64,000 nt of DNA, from positions 12,007,730 through 12,071,729 of the forward strand of contig QVOM02000034.1 in NCBI GenBank assembly GCA_003586115.2. Direction: 5' to 3'. The DNA is from Salvator merianae. Lineage: Eukaryota > Chordata > Lepidosauria > Squamata > Teiidae. Under the pieces are notes generated by a model. It was not told the origin of the DNA. It saw only the letters and a list, made by a program, of their open reading frames with translations, and did not search any database. The first letter of the stretch is position 1, and every line of letters begins with the position of its first letter. Below are positions 46,980-57,634 of this stretch, one piece after another. A program made the position numbers and the translations under genes.

Positions 46980-47330
46980 ATTTAGTTAAGAATTTATATC
47001 CTGCCCTTCATCAAAAGGTCCTGAGGAGGACACAATAATAAAAAGATAAAATAAATGAAGTATTCTTAAAACATATTAAAAAAATAATCCTCTGTCTCTC
47101 CCTGGCAGGACAATACTCAGAGGAAGCTAAACATCAAAGGCCTGGATGAAGAGGTATGTTATAACCAGGTGCAGAAAGCCATATAATGTTGGTGCCTGGT
47201 GAACCTCTGGAAGGAGGCTATTTCAGAGTCTGTATGTCCCTGCCCCCTGCATCTCTGAGAGAAGAGGAACTACAATATGTCCCCTTTGATGAAATAATGT
47301 TTTAATTACCTGGAAGAGCATGCTATCTCA
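46980..47330 (-). mobile_element. L2-like LINE 3' region
   Basis: AATTTATATCCTGCCCTTCA and a later block GGAAGCTAAACATCAAAGGC match the minus-strand element at 18400-19060. Confidence 0.5.
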
Positions 47331-47391
47331 GGCTGCATCCAGAGGTTGCTTATTTATTCCACTATATTTGGATATTCTGGAATAAAGCATG
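47331..47391. mobile_element. Half palindromic MITE
   Basis: GGCTGCATCCAGAGGTTGCT through ATTCTGGAATAAAGCATGG matches the left half of the 9653-9759 family. The right half is missing. Confidence 0.65.
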
Positions 47392-47959
47392 GGTGCCAAC
47401 ACAGGCAGAACGGTTACAAGACTCACAATAAAATCCTCATCTCAACATTTAGTATGTATTGTGCAAATATGGTGATAACATGCATTCAGTGAGTGAGGCG
47501 TGGTTAGTGTTTATGAGTAGGGGATTGCAAAGATTATAGAAATTGTGGCCTTTTCAGGGATTGCAGCCATGTCTTTGACACTCATTTGCACAATTACACA
47601 ACTTCCACTTTGGCAACGGAGATATTGCGTGGCGTGGTTAATGCAACACTTCTTTATTGCCCCAAGAAGCTAAGTGTGAATGCTGGGGAGATCTGGGCTT
47701 GGATGTTCACTCGCCTACGAAGCTCCATGGATAAACGTGAAGCAAATACTCTTGCGAACAGAGTTTTGAATAGAGTTTAGAAATGTATTGTTTAGATCGA
47801 ACATCCTGGAAACCGTACTTCCAAAAACGACTCTGATTGTAGAGATAAAATGGAAAAGAGCTCCTTGGAAGAAAGACAGATTTAAATTACAGTAAATAAT
47901 AAGAAGTTAGTTATACAAGTGTATAAGACGGTCATGAACGCTACAGCACCCAAGTATTT

Positions 47960-48400
47960 TCTCCTGTTCAAACTACACTACCCAGCAAACACTGGGAAGC
48001 CTCTCCCAGCACCTGCCCCCCCGCCCACCTCGAAGTCGCCGGGCGCTTGCTCGACAGGTAATGGCACTGGCGAGCGATTTCCATAGGGGCGTGCGTCGTA
48101 CTGTGGCAGGCAGAACGGACGGAGTGGTAAATTTGACTAAGAAATTTCATATATATTTGCAAAGCAAGTGTATTTGGCTTGAAAAGCCCGCCAGAGAAAA
48201 TTGCCTTACAGACAGTAATGCTAACAAAGTTTTGCAGGAGTCGTGATCGCAAAAATTTCAACCGTTGGCGATCTAGTTCTGGCATTTGGAGAAAGGTCAC
48301 TGGGAGAAGTGTGCCTATGGGAATTTTTCCCTTCAGATGCGCTTCGGTGGAGGCACGTGATGTCAAAGACCGAAAGGAGAAACTCTTTTTTTTTTTTTTT
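47960..48400 (+). promoter_or_regulatory. Possible promoter and first exon, uncertain
   Basis: A ZNF143-like word AACTACACTACCCAGCAA (47974-47991) is followed by a short GC-rich patch (48005-48060) and a donor-like CAG/GTAATGG at 48057/48058. The sequence to 48370 looks non-repetitive and has a CACGTG at 48354-48359. No coding frame is recognised. A non-coding transcript or an unseen gene's first exon is possible, and so is chance. Confidence 0.25.
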
Positions 48401-48670
48401 TTCCAGTCCGACAGAAATGGAAGCTGAAAACTTGTTCTTTTTTAAAATCGTGTTGTGGTATAAACAAGGTGGAATGAATAAATAAAGTGGAAAGAACAAA
48501 CAAACCTTGTTGTGAATCTTGGAGGTCGAATTTACCATTTGTTGCCGCCTGCAGTATTAACATTAGATGATTCATTGATGCTCTGTTAAAGTGGTTCTGG
48601 GTTTTGGCAGATCTTGCCAGACTTTCGAAGGTTTGTTCTTGGCTGGGGCCTTATCACCCACTAGGTTGTT

Positions 48671-48818
48671 GACCCTTTCTGCACTGGGCCTTGTACCAGA
48701 TTATATCCTGGAATAAGGGACTGCTGATCACATATCACTGCTGCAGACTATGGCAGACCCTGAACAACAGGCCGCTATTCTGGGATATATTTCAGAATAA
48801 GGCAGTGCAGAAAGGGCC
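48671..48818. mobile_element. 148-bp palindromic element, GGCCCTTTCTGCACTG family
   Basis: GACCCTTTCTGCACTGGGCC and the inverted right end GGCCCTTTCTGCACTGCC are TIRs. CCAGATTATATCCTGGAATA pairs with TATTCTGGGATATATTTCAG. Flanks GTT and TTT. Confidence 0.68.
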
Positions 48819-49124
48819 TTTGTTTCTTTCAGTTCTGTGCCTTGACCTAGTATGGGTGGTCAGAATGATGACAATTTTTTATATAATTTCTGATCTTAAT
48901 CTCAACTTTCAGCTTTTGACATTCTTACATGTTAATTTCTTACCATACTTGTGACCTGTACTAACTGTCTTTTCTATTTCTGGGGTGTGACCATATTGAA
49001 AGGAGAATAACAGTGATCTTGCAGAAGAGGGAATTTTGTTAGATGCAGTTTTTATTTATTAGGCATAGCAGGGTATAGTTACTACAGCATCACCTATGTT
49101 GTTGCTCTCTATATAGACAGACTT

Positions 49125-49597
49125 AGGCTGCTTCCAGACGCTGCGAGGAAAATGTGGGATCCTTTTTAGATCCTGCAATTTCCTTTCGCCAGCTTTGCCA
49201 GGCTGCAGGTTGCAATTGCAGGGCAAGGCTTACCTTTCTGGCGCTGCACATGCAATGGCGGGATGGGTGCTTTCGGAATTTCAATAGTGCAAAAATACCT
49301 GAAAGTGCCCAAGCACCAGCCACTGCACTTGTGCAATGGACATTTTGGGGTCCTGTTTTGCTCCTGCAAATGCTTGGTGGCCATTTTCCTCAAAATGGAT
49401 CCTGGAAACAAGCATCCAAACAAGGTAAGCAATATCGCTATTTCACGAAAACCTGGGTTGGAATTTGATTTTCCCAGAATGGCAGTATGCTGGGATTTCA
49501 CCCCTATATTCTGGGACTATGCTGGGAGTGCCACGAATATGTGTAGCAATCCCACTGTAGTCCTGGGATAATCCTGGGCTTTAATCCCAGATGCAGC
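49125..49597. mobile_element. Possible TIR element
   Basis: GGCTGCTTCCAGACGCTG at the left and CCCAGATGCAGC at the right are weakly inverted. Inner CTGGGATTTCAC / CTGGGATAATCC words repeat. Boundaries uncertain. Confidence 0.35.
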
Positions 49598-49941
49598 ATA
49601 AAAGTAAGCTTACTGTTGATTGCTGAGAAATGGCAATATCTATGCACAAGGAGGAGATACCAGTAAGCTTAGGGGATGCCCCCCCAAACAAACATACATC
49701 CCCAGATAAAATGGAAGACACGACTAAATTAAGACTATTTCTGCATGGTTCACTAAACCAGCCCACAGGGCAGTCCAGGCCTCTGCTATCCGCATGCTAC
49801 TACAAGATAGCAGATGCCACATCTCCCCTTGGAATATTCTGTCTGTACCAGGCAGAGTTATGGACTCAGATATGGTGCCAAAATGGCACTATATCTTACT
49901 TCACTGGTAGACCACAATGAAGTAATCCACTAGCAGACTAT

Positions 49942-50466
49942 GACCCTGTTCGCACTTTGTGAGAGGAACGTTCCTATCCACTCACTAGTCAGCTGCATTC
50001 ACACTTTCAAACCGAGGCAGCTGCATTGAAACTCACCCAAGCCCACCTGATGCCTACCTGAAGCTGAGTAAGGCTGGTGCAGTAAATTGCAGTCTTGAAG
50101 CTCACTTGCATGATCAGGTATAGATCAGGGGAGCTGTGTTCATACTACTTCTGGGTTTGAAATGGTGGCAGGGAGGGGCCAGCTTTGAAAGCAGCTCTAT
50201 GGTTTCCAAAGCTCTATGGAAACGGCTCTATGGTTTCTGAAGCTCTATGGAAACAGCTCTTTGATTTCGAATTAGTAGCTCTATGGTTTCGCAAGCAGCT
50301 CTATGGTTCCCCTGACTAGTGCATTCCCATTCGCACTGCTCCCTCTGCTGGTCAGTTTGCAAACTGTTCCATTGCACACTAGTGTGAATGCTGATCAGCA
50401 AACTCCATCTTCACCCCTGAAGCCTGCTAATTATTCTGTTCTGCTCTGGTAAGTGCGAAAATGCCC
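49942..50466. mobile_element. 525-bp TIR element, TSD TAT
   Basis: Left end GACCCTGTTCGCACTTTG, inverted right end GGGCATTTTCGCACTTAC. TAT flanks both sides. The interior holds a GCTCTATGG(T/A)TTC word repeated about five times between 50190 and 50310. Non-coding. Confidence 0.68.
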
Positions 50467-50989
50467 TATTTTGAGTAAACTGATCAATTGATAGCACACC
50501 TCATGAGCTCTTTTTTGGTGGTGCACCAGGAAGCACACTGGAAGTGGGTGCAGCACCAAAAGGGGCCTAGCCAGGATCAGCCCTTCGAAAGCTAGGCCTG
50601 GCCTCTGCTATTCAGATGTGGTCTTTGCTATTCAAAAGTCAGGCCCAGCTTTTGATCCTGGCAGCTTCCCGGGGCAGGCTGTCCAAAATGCAGGAAGCCC
50701 GTATGTGCCATGCAGAAATGGCCTAAAGTAAAGGTAATGAAAACAAACAAAAATAGAACTTGTTCAGTGTTCTCAAAGAAAATGTCTGTTGAGTAAAAAA
50801 AAAATGGAACATGTGAAATGATATGAGATTTGGGGCACATTTCGATGACACCATAGACACATGGTTCTCCAGCTTCCAGGGCATTTAAACAGGTGCCCAC
50901 ACTGATGTGGCTGAGAATACCTGCACTGATACCTAAGAGCAGGGAAAAGGCATCTTAGCCACAGGGATTGATTTTTCCACTCCGCTGAT

Positions 50990-51250
50990 GTCCTGACTCT
51001 TTAATTTGGCTCACAACAGATATGGAACTGCTACAAACCAAATTAAGGGGGCTGTTAGCACCTGCACAGCATGCCTGACTTGTGAGAAGGCCAGAAAAAA
51101 CAGCCTTCATGCTCAAGTGGCACTCCTGAAGGCAACCTGGCTAGTGGCCATGGAAACAATCTACCGTGACAGCCATGCTGTGCCTAAGACACCTCCATCT
51201 ACTTGCCAGCTTACCATGGATGAGTGGAGACACAGCCCTGATTGACACAA
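50990..51250 (+). mobile_element. Possible decayed Ty3/Gypsy integrase fragment
   Basis: The frame at 51006-51245 contains IKGAVSTCTACLTCEKAR, reminiscent of the C-x2-C end of the integrase zinc-binding (H2C2) domain of Ty3/Gypsy elements. The histidine part is not seen and no LTR is visible. Confidence 0.3.
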
Positions 51251-51504
51251 AGCAAACACAGTGCTCAAACCTGTTTCTGGATTATTCTACTATTGATGAA
51301 ATGAGTAAAGAAATGAAGGAATGAAAGTCCAGACTTAACATAACTAGTTTGTCAAACAGAAAACTAGTCTGAAGTAACCCCCCTGACAGCTAGGATCACA
51401 TGGACCAGAAAGGAGTGGGTTGTGGTGTGTGTATTTTAATATAGGGAATGATGGGTGTAGCTAGGGTGAAATGGGCCCCTGGCAAAGCAAGCAAGAAGGG
51501 GACT

Positions 51505-52015
51505 TAGAATCACAGAATCATAGAGTTGGAAGGGACCTCCAGGGTCAAGTCCAACCCCCTGCTCAATGCAGGATTCACTAAACCATCCCAGACAGATCTC
51601 TGTCCAGCCTCTCCTTGAAGACCTCCAGCGAAGGAGAGCTCACCACCTCCTGTGGCAATATATTCCATTGGCCGATTGCCCTTACTGTCAGAAAGTTTTT
51701 TCTAATATCTAGCCTGTATCTACTCTCTTGAAGTTTCATCCTGTTGTTTCTAGTCCTTCCTTCTTGTGTAAGTGAGAATAGGGCCAATCCTTCTGCACTG
51801 TGACAGCCCTTCTTGAAAACAGCTATCATGTCTCCTCTCAGTCTTCTCTTCTTCAGGCTGAACATTCCTAGATCCTTTAACTGTTCCTCGTAGGACATGG
51901 TTTGCAGACCACTCATCATTTTGGTCACCCTTCTCTGAACTTGCTCCTGTTTGACAATATCTTTTGCTTGAGGTTGCTGAAGGTCAGCTGTGCCATTGTA
52001 GAGAATATTCAAGCC
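51505..52015 (-). mobile_element. CR1 LINE, ORF2 C-terminus and 3' end
   Basis: An open minus-strand frame (52012-51578) encodes the conserved CR1 ORF2 tail: VQRRVTKMMSGLQTMSYEEQ, then LGMFSLKKRRLRGDMIAVFK and WNILPQEVVSSPSLEVFKER. It is followed by the CR1 3' UTR, read on the plus strand as GAATCATAGAGTTGGAAGGG ACC. The frame is unusually intact, so this is a younger copy or subfamily than the CR1 tails of the 3905-4380 type. Only the 3' part of the element is present. Confidence 0.85.
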
Positions 52016-52299
52016 AGCATTCCTGCATGTGGAGTTTTGAGTGATGTGATGCAGAGACAGTTTCCTGGCTTCCTCTTCTGTTTGTATACATCATACCGAA
52101 GATTTGATAAAGTACATTTACCTTAACTTGCATAGGAATTAAACACAGGCTGCTTCTGCATGGAGGTAGAAAAATGGTGTTTGAGGGGCAGAAGCATGGG
52201 AACCACTGTAGAAGCAGGAAGTGCGCAGTTTGCACATCCTTGCCTCTTGCCCTCATGATCTCTAGCTTCAAAGTTCCCACCAGGGGCCAGTAAGGAAAG

Positions 52300-52580
52300 T
52301 GCAGGAAATGGCCCCAGAAATCGGCCATTTTGTGCGTATTGCTTAATGGCGTTGGGTGAATGGCAGTCCAGATAATTTGATTATGCTGCTGCCTTCAGTC
52401 CACACAGCAATGGCAGGGGCACTCAAGGGAGGGAAACGCCTTGTACAGTGGGTTTTCCTGCTCTGCAAAAGAGTCACTTCCAAGGGCTGATTTGGCCCTC
52501 AGAGGCGAGTAACAAGTGCACTGGCCTGCAGGCAGCCCGCTTCTCAGGTTCCTTTTGTGCCTGTGTGGATCACGCTCCAG
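52300..52580 (+). repeat. Interspersed repeat shared with 14930-15215
   Basis: See 14930-15215. The shared blocks keep the same order and spacing. Confidence 0.4.
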
Positions 52581-52584
52581 AGAG

Positions 52585-53529
52585 ATACCAGACCTTTGTT
52601 GTTGTTCTTGTTGTTGCTTGATGAATGTCATAGTGGAGTGTATGCTTTGCAAGTATGCATAAAAGCTGAACTTCTAACAGAGGTGTTTATTTTCCTTCTC
52701 CACTTAAAAAAGAGTTTAAGAGTGAGAAGTATGAAAGAGCCAGAAAAAAAAAGAATAATGAGTTGGAATAGATACTATTGGGCTGAGTAGGAGACTCTTT
52801 TAGACTTTGGTTTGCAGACTGTAGCCTCAGTCTGTAATCTGAAAGCTTGTATAGTAGTGTGGGAATATTTAGGCTTGTTGGCTTTGCTAATACCAAATCT
52901 GGATGGCTGCCACTCTCTAGGCTGTGAAGCAACTCGGGAGGAGATGCCCTAAATCCTTCTTTCGTTTGTAGCAACAGTCGCCCTGTATCCAAAGCTCTCT
53001 TCTTTTGTCTTTGCATTTTCTGATGACTGTGGCCTGTTAAATTTCAGTGTTGCTCCTCTTTGTATGCTTTATAAAACAGTCTTTGTGGTTAGCGAGCTGT
53101 GAAATCAGAAAATGTTTGTGAAACATTTAAGAAAATGTTAAAATGTTGCTTCTGCTCTTCTATGTTTCTTCTAACTTTTATCTTTTCAGCTATTTTTAAA
53201 AATTAGTGTTCAGGAGAAGATACAATGAGGAAATAGAATTAGAGGAAATTTTAGGGAAAATATTTTAGACTGTTTCAAGTTGTTGGAAAAAAAAGAAGTC
53301 GAGGGTCGAACAGTTGTATGACAGCAAATAAAGAATAAGACTTAGTAATCTGCAGGAAAAGTTGTGCATATGTCATGGTTTCTCACAACAGGGAAGCAGT
53401 TGTCACCCACAGTTCCTGCCTCCTACGGTAATGCTGTCCACTATCCCCATCACTTTAAGGAGTTTAAACTTCAGTCCCTAACCAGGACAATCATTTGCTC
53501 TTTGACCCTTAAATATGTGTGATTCTGTC
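52585..53529. other. Intergenic DNA, nothing recognised
   Basis: AT-rich, short frames only. Confidence 0.35.
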
Positions 53530-53532
53530 TTG

Positions 53533-54278
53533 GGGCCTGTTTGCACCTTCCACGCTAGACTGGGCTAATTAGCCCAGTCTAGCGTGGAACAGACCCCATC
53601 ATGCAGACACTGTCTGCACTATGGGGCCTGAAAACACACCCCAAGCTCGATAATGGCGTTCGCCAGTGCGAACGCCATTATCCAGCCCGATGCTCGCCAC
53701 AACAGCGGCCAGCAAGCGTCAGGCTGCTGCCATGGCGACCGGGAGGCCCGCGCGGTGATGATGTCATCATGGCGCGCCGCATGGGCCTCCCGGTTGCCTT
53801 GGCAGCAGCCTGACGCTTTGTAGGCTGCTGCCGCGGCGACCGCCATTCGCGCCCACGATCGGGCACCAGAACGCCGGACGGGGCGCAGCGCCGCCTTGTC
53901 CAGCGTCCCTGGCCCGATCGCGGCGGCGTGAGGTCCATTGGAGCCTCATACGGGCCCATTCGGGCCCGTGCGAAGCGGTGGACTCCATTGCCCATCATGC
54001 ATTGCGTGATCACATGGTCACGCAATGCATGAGAGGCGGGCTGATCGCCCAGAAGATGGCTGCTGCCGGGTAAGTGCGGATGAATGCTTACCGGAACCGA
54101 ACCCGATCGTGTTGGTGGGGATGCGGACTGCAAATTACTTCGCCACCGCTGGTTGGGTTCCGGTAAGCATCGGGTGAGGGTGGGGGAATTTCGGGTGAGC
54201 TCGGGCCGGATGGAAGTGCGGAAGCTCCGTACTAGCGTGCGTCCCGAAGCTCACCTTTTGCTAAGTGCGAACAGGCCC
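53533..54278. mobile_element. 746-bp TIR element with five hairpins, TSD TTG
   Basis: Left end GGGCCTGTTTGCACCTTCC and inverted right end GGGCCTGTTCGCACTTAGC. TTG on both sides (53530-53532, 54279-54281). The left two thirds is a string of hairpins: a perfect 42-bp palindrome (53548-53589); a 15-bp stem with 4-nt loop (53649-53682); a long imperfect stem of about 50 bp (53714-53818); ACGGGCCC/GGGCCCGT (53950-53969); and a perfect 14-bp stem (53996-54031). The right third (about 54085-54278) is nearly identical to 2505-2693. CpG-rich, no transposase. Confidence 0.78.
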
Positions 54279-54679
54279 TTGATGTCAGTGTCGGTGGTGT
54301 ATTTCAAGGTTAATGCTGGTACCACCCAAGTGCAAGTTAGTTTGACACCCAGCAGGTAGATTAAACAGGAAGATAGTTTTAGTGAAGCAGATGTGGAGTA
54401 CCTGCATGAGATAGAAAACACACAATGGATGCTTGACTGTAAAGAATAAAATAATGATTTTTGTTTTAATTTGTTAACAGGAATAAAGCAATATTCTCCA
54501 TTTTTTAACAGGGCACTTAAGTATATGGTTGCTATGATTCAAATGGATGTTGATTGCAAAGGTGCACAAGCTTAATGGTTTACATATGTATGAAAGCATC
54601 ATGCTTTCAGATTGTTTGCAGCACTCGAAGATTCATAAACACAGCTAAAAACCTATGGATAATTAGCTGGAACTCCAGA

Positions 54680-54920
54680 CCCTTTTAGGAGATTCATGAA
54701 GGCCTAGTGTATCAATGGCTACTAGAATGGATGCCTAGGTACTGCCTCCAGGGTGGAAAGACAGGCAGGATGCCTCTCAAGGCCATTTGCAAGGAGTCAA
54801 GAGCAGGTGAAGGTTTTGTCTTTGTCTTCTGCTTGAGGATACCCAGAAGGAATTGGTGGGCCAGCTGAACTAGATGTGCTATGGCCCGATCCAGCAGGGC
54901 TCCTCCTATGTTCTTATAAG
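54680..54920 (+). mobile_element. CR1 3' UTR
   Basis: GTATCAATGGCTACTAGAAT GGATGCC ... CAGCAGGGCTCCTCCTATG, close to 3905-4380 and 25871-26868. Confidence 0.8.
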
Positions 54921-55109
54921 ATGTCCCAGTTCCCCTAATGCCTGCTTTCCCATTTTCCCAATTACCTTCTAGGGTTTGCCCTCCCTTTTAGTCTCATAGT
55001 AGATCTGCCTTAAATTTCCCTAGCCACCTTTGTTACAACTCTGACCTGGTTAGCATTCTGTGCCACTCTCTGGCTGTCATTCCCTAGTCTACAACTCCCT
55101 GTAACTCTG

Positions 55110-55565
55110 GCTGTTTCCGCTCTTACCTTACTGGACTGCTCCAGCAAAACCAGATCAAGCTGGAGCAGTCCACCACCTGATCCAGTCCTCCTGGTCCTGA
55201 ATAAGGCCATCCACATTTGGACAGCTGATCCAGGATGGTGCCTGTGCCAGCCCCAAAGATCACACGATCTTCAGCGCCAGATGCTGCATTCTTTGATGGC
55301 TGCCAAAATGGATCCTTCACTAAACTAGAACACGAAAGCATGTGCCATGCTTGCCTGCTTCCGCTATCTGGTTTAGCAACTGCTGGACCATGGGTGGACC
55401 TTTTAAAAAAGATCCAACCATTAGCTCAGTCTGTGCTCTGTCCAGTGCAGATGGCGTATACTAGTGGTGGGCGTGGCCTCCCTTAAGTCTGTCCATTGTA
55501 CGGAAGGGAGGTCATTCATCAACTTGAGGAACAATTTTTGCACGTATCAGTAGAAAAGCCCTCAG
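55110..55565. other. Intergenic DNA, possible decayed TIR element
   Basis: A short hairpin (ACTGGACTGCTCCAGC ... GCTGGAGCAGTCC, about 55130-55172) is present. No coding frame. Confidence 0.3.
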
Positions 55566-55815
55566 ACTGACCCCTATAACTCTGATGCAACCTGTAACTG
55601 ACCCTTTTTGCTCTAATGATGATGTAACCTGCCACTCTGCCTCTTTCACCTATATAGACCGAACATCCCCTTTTTCTGGTGCTCTTTTTGACAAAATCCA
55701 GTTGGTTACCTGCTCACGGGCAGGGATAAACTTCATGGCTTGGAAATTTCCCATATAAAACTTATTTCCATTGCAGTATATATGCCTATACCATAGAAGG
55801 GACATGCAACACACA

Positions 55816-56259
55816 GGGCCTTTTTGCACTTTCCATCATGGAATGTTCTCAAGCAAACATTCCATGGTGGAACAGACCCCATTTGGACTGCAAGGGATGG
55901 AACATCCCGGCAATGGGCTTCCTGCACTTGCTGTTCAAATACTGGTGGCCCACACCATGACAGCAGCTAGGGAAACTTCTGGACACTGCCATGGCAACTG
56001 GGGACGTGGTGCAACTGTGCAGCTGCAGTCGCGCTGCACCACAGTAAGCAGCATTCACACCATGAAGAAGCATTCACTGCATATTGGGAACAGTCTAGCT
56101 GCTCTCAGTACAGCTGTGGAGCACAGTTTTGTGCTCCACAGCTAGCAACGATCAGAAGGAGCTGTAGCTTGCTCCCAATCGTGAGGACCTTCACGCAGTG
56201 CAGATGCACTTCACTAATGAGTGTGGAGACACTCACTAGTGAAAACTGCGAAAAGGCCC
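55816..56259. mobile_element. 444-bp TIR element
   Basis: Left end GGGCCTTTTTGCACTTTCC and inverted right end GGGCCTTTTCGCAGTTTTC. Flanks ACA and ACG (near match). Hairpin AGCTGTGGAGCACA / TGTGCTCCACAGCT at 56112-56143 with perfect 14-bp arms. Homologous to 44695-45101 and 32016-32457. Confidence 0.72.
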
Positions 56260-56264
56260 ACGGT

Positions 56265-56990
56265 GTGTGAATTATCAAATCATAACACTATTTCCTTATG
56301 CAACTGTCTTTCTAAAGTCTTACAAAGAACAATAGAGTCATACATGGGAAGAAAAATGACAAATGAAGACTTGGCTTTTATGTTGGACAGCTAATCGAAG
56401 ATGGAAGCAAGAGGATATCATGAAGAGTTTTTCCTTTGTTTCATTGACCACAGGTGCAGTAAAACCAAAATATGAACCTCATGTGACTGGTCTGCTGTGC
56501 TTCAGACAGAAAAGACTGCACACTGTAATATTCCATTACTGTGGACTGAGGCTGCAGTCACACCTGAGATTTTAAATGGCCCGAAGAAGTTCCTTGTGTT
56601 CCCAGGTTCACATCCAAAAATAGCCTTCTGATTTTTATTTGAGCCATCCCTCCCAAATTCAACCTAGCCAGTAACTGAATTATCTCAGCTTTCAGACTGT
56701 GCCAGAGGACTATTGTGGTGGTATCTGAACTTCCCTGGGTGGGCAGAGAGAGGGTTTTCCTTTCCCTCTCCAGTTAATCCAGAGCTTGGGGTATTAAGTG
56801 GGGCAGGCCATCCATCCCTGCCTTGCTCCTCATCCTGCGTCTCCAGCTTCCTTTTTGTTTGTTTGTTAAACCCAAGATCTCCACAGATATGTAATTCTGT
56901 GCCTTCAAATGTGTGTATGTGTGGGTGCTGCATTTCCAGCTAACATATTAAGGGCAAGGGCAACGGCAGCTGCGACCTGCTGTGACAGTA
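56265..56990. other. Intergenic DNA, nothing recognised
   Basis: A TTTG tandem run lies at about 56855-56867. GCAGTCACACCTGAGATTTT at 56553 resembles one terminus of 40405-40627 and may be a lone end. Confidence 0.3.
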
Positions 56991-56994
56991 CAGA

Positions 56995-57103
56995 GGCCTG
57001 TAGCCTGCTGCAACAGTATGGAGGCCCAGAGGCCCTGCAAACAGCGATCGCCCTCTTCCTGTGGGTTCCGAACACCCGCCCTTAAAGCAACAGGCCGCCG
57101 CTG
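56995..57103. mobile_element. Half of the hAT-like element family
   Basis: AAACAGCGATCGCCCTCTTC CTG and GAACACCCGCCCTTAAAGC, ending GGCCGCCGCTG, match the right half of 22940-23113. Confidence 0.55.
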
Positions 57104-57330
57104 GGCAAAGATAGCATTTGTTGTGGGGTTCTCCTGCCTTTATCTCTCTTCTGTATTTAGTGGCAGGGTGCTTTCCACCTTCCCCCATGCCTCCAGCTTC
57201 CGTCTTAGGTTTTGTTAAACCAGAGATCTCCACAAGTGTGCAATGCTGTACCTCTGCAGGCTTTGGAGGCTACATTGCCAGCCATGCTTTTAGGGCCAAG
57301 GGCCAAGGTAGCATTCATTGTAGTTTCCTC

Positions 57331-57630
57331 ACAGATACAGAGGGGAATAAAAAAGGAGACAGGAGGAATCCTGTCTGTTTTGCTTTGCAGGCACTTTCTT
57401 GGGGAAATAGGATGGAACGAAGCTTGGATAAAGCAGGAAGCAGTGCAGGAGGAGTACCTCTCCACCCACTCACGTACACATAAAGAAAACAAGCACAGCC
57501 GTTGGGTCCAGGTCAGGAACAAGTGCACAGGAACACAGATGGAGAGGGGATTGAAAAAAGGAAACTGGAGGAATCACGTCTGTTTTGCTTCACAGATGGT
57601 GTCCTTGTGGAATGGGAGGGAATGAAGGTG
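57331..57630 (+). repeat. Diverged tandem duplication, about 204-bp spacing
   Basis: ACAGATACAGAGGGGAATAA ... CCTGTCTGTTTTGCTTTGCAG at 57331-57410 reappears at 57535-57615 as ACAGATGGAGAGGGGATTGA ... CACGTCTGTTTTGCTTCACAG. Origin unknown. Confidence 0.5.
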
Positions 57631-57634
57631 GGGC

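Noticed and set aside
47586..47780. Small protein of 64 codons
   Set aside because: No family features, no splice signals of note, and a length expected by chance.
53601..54133. Frames of 70-151 codons
   Set aside because: They fall inside the hairpin-rich TIR element and mirror each other because of the inverted repeats.
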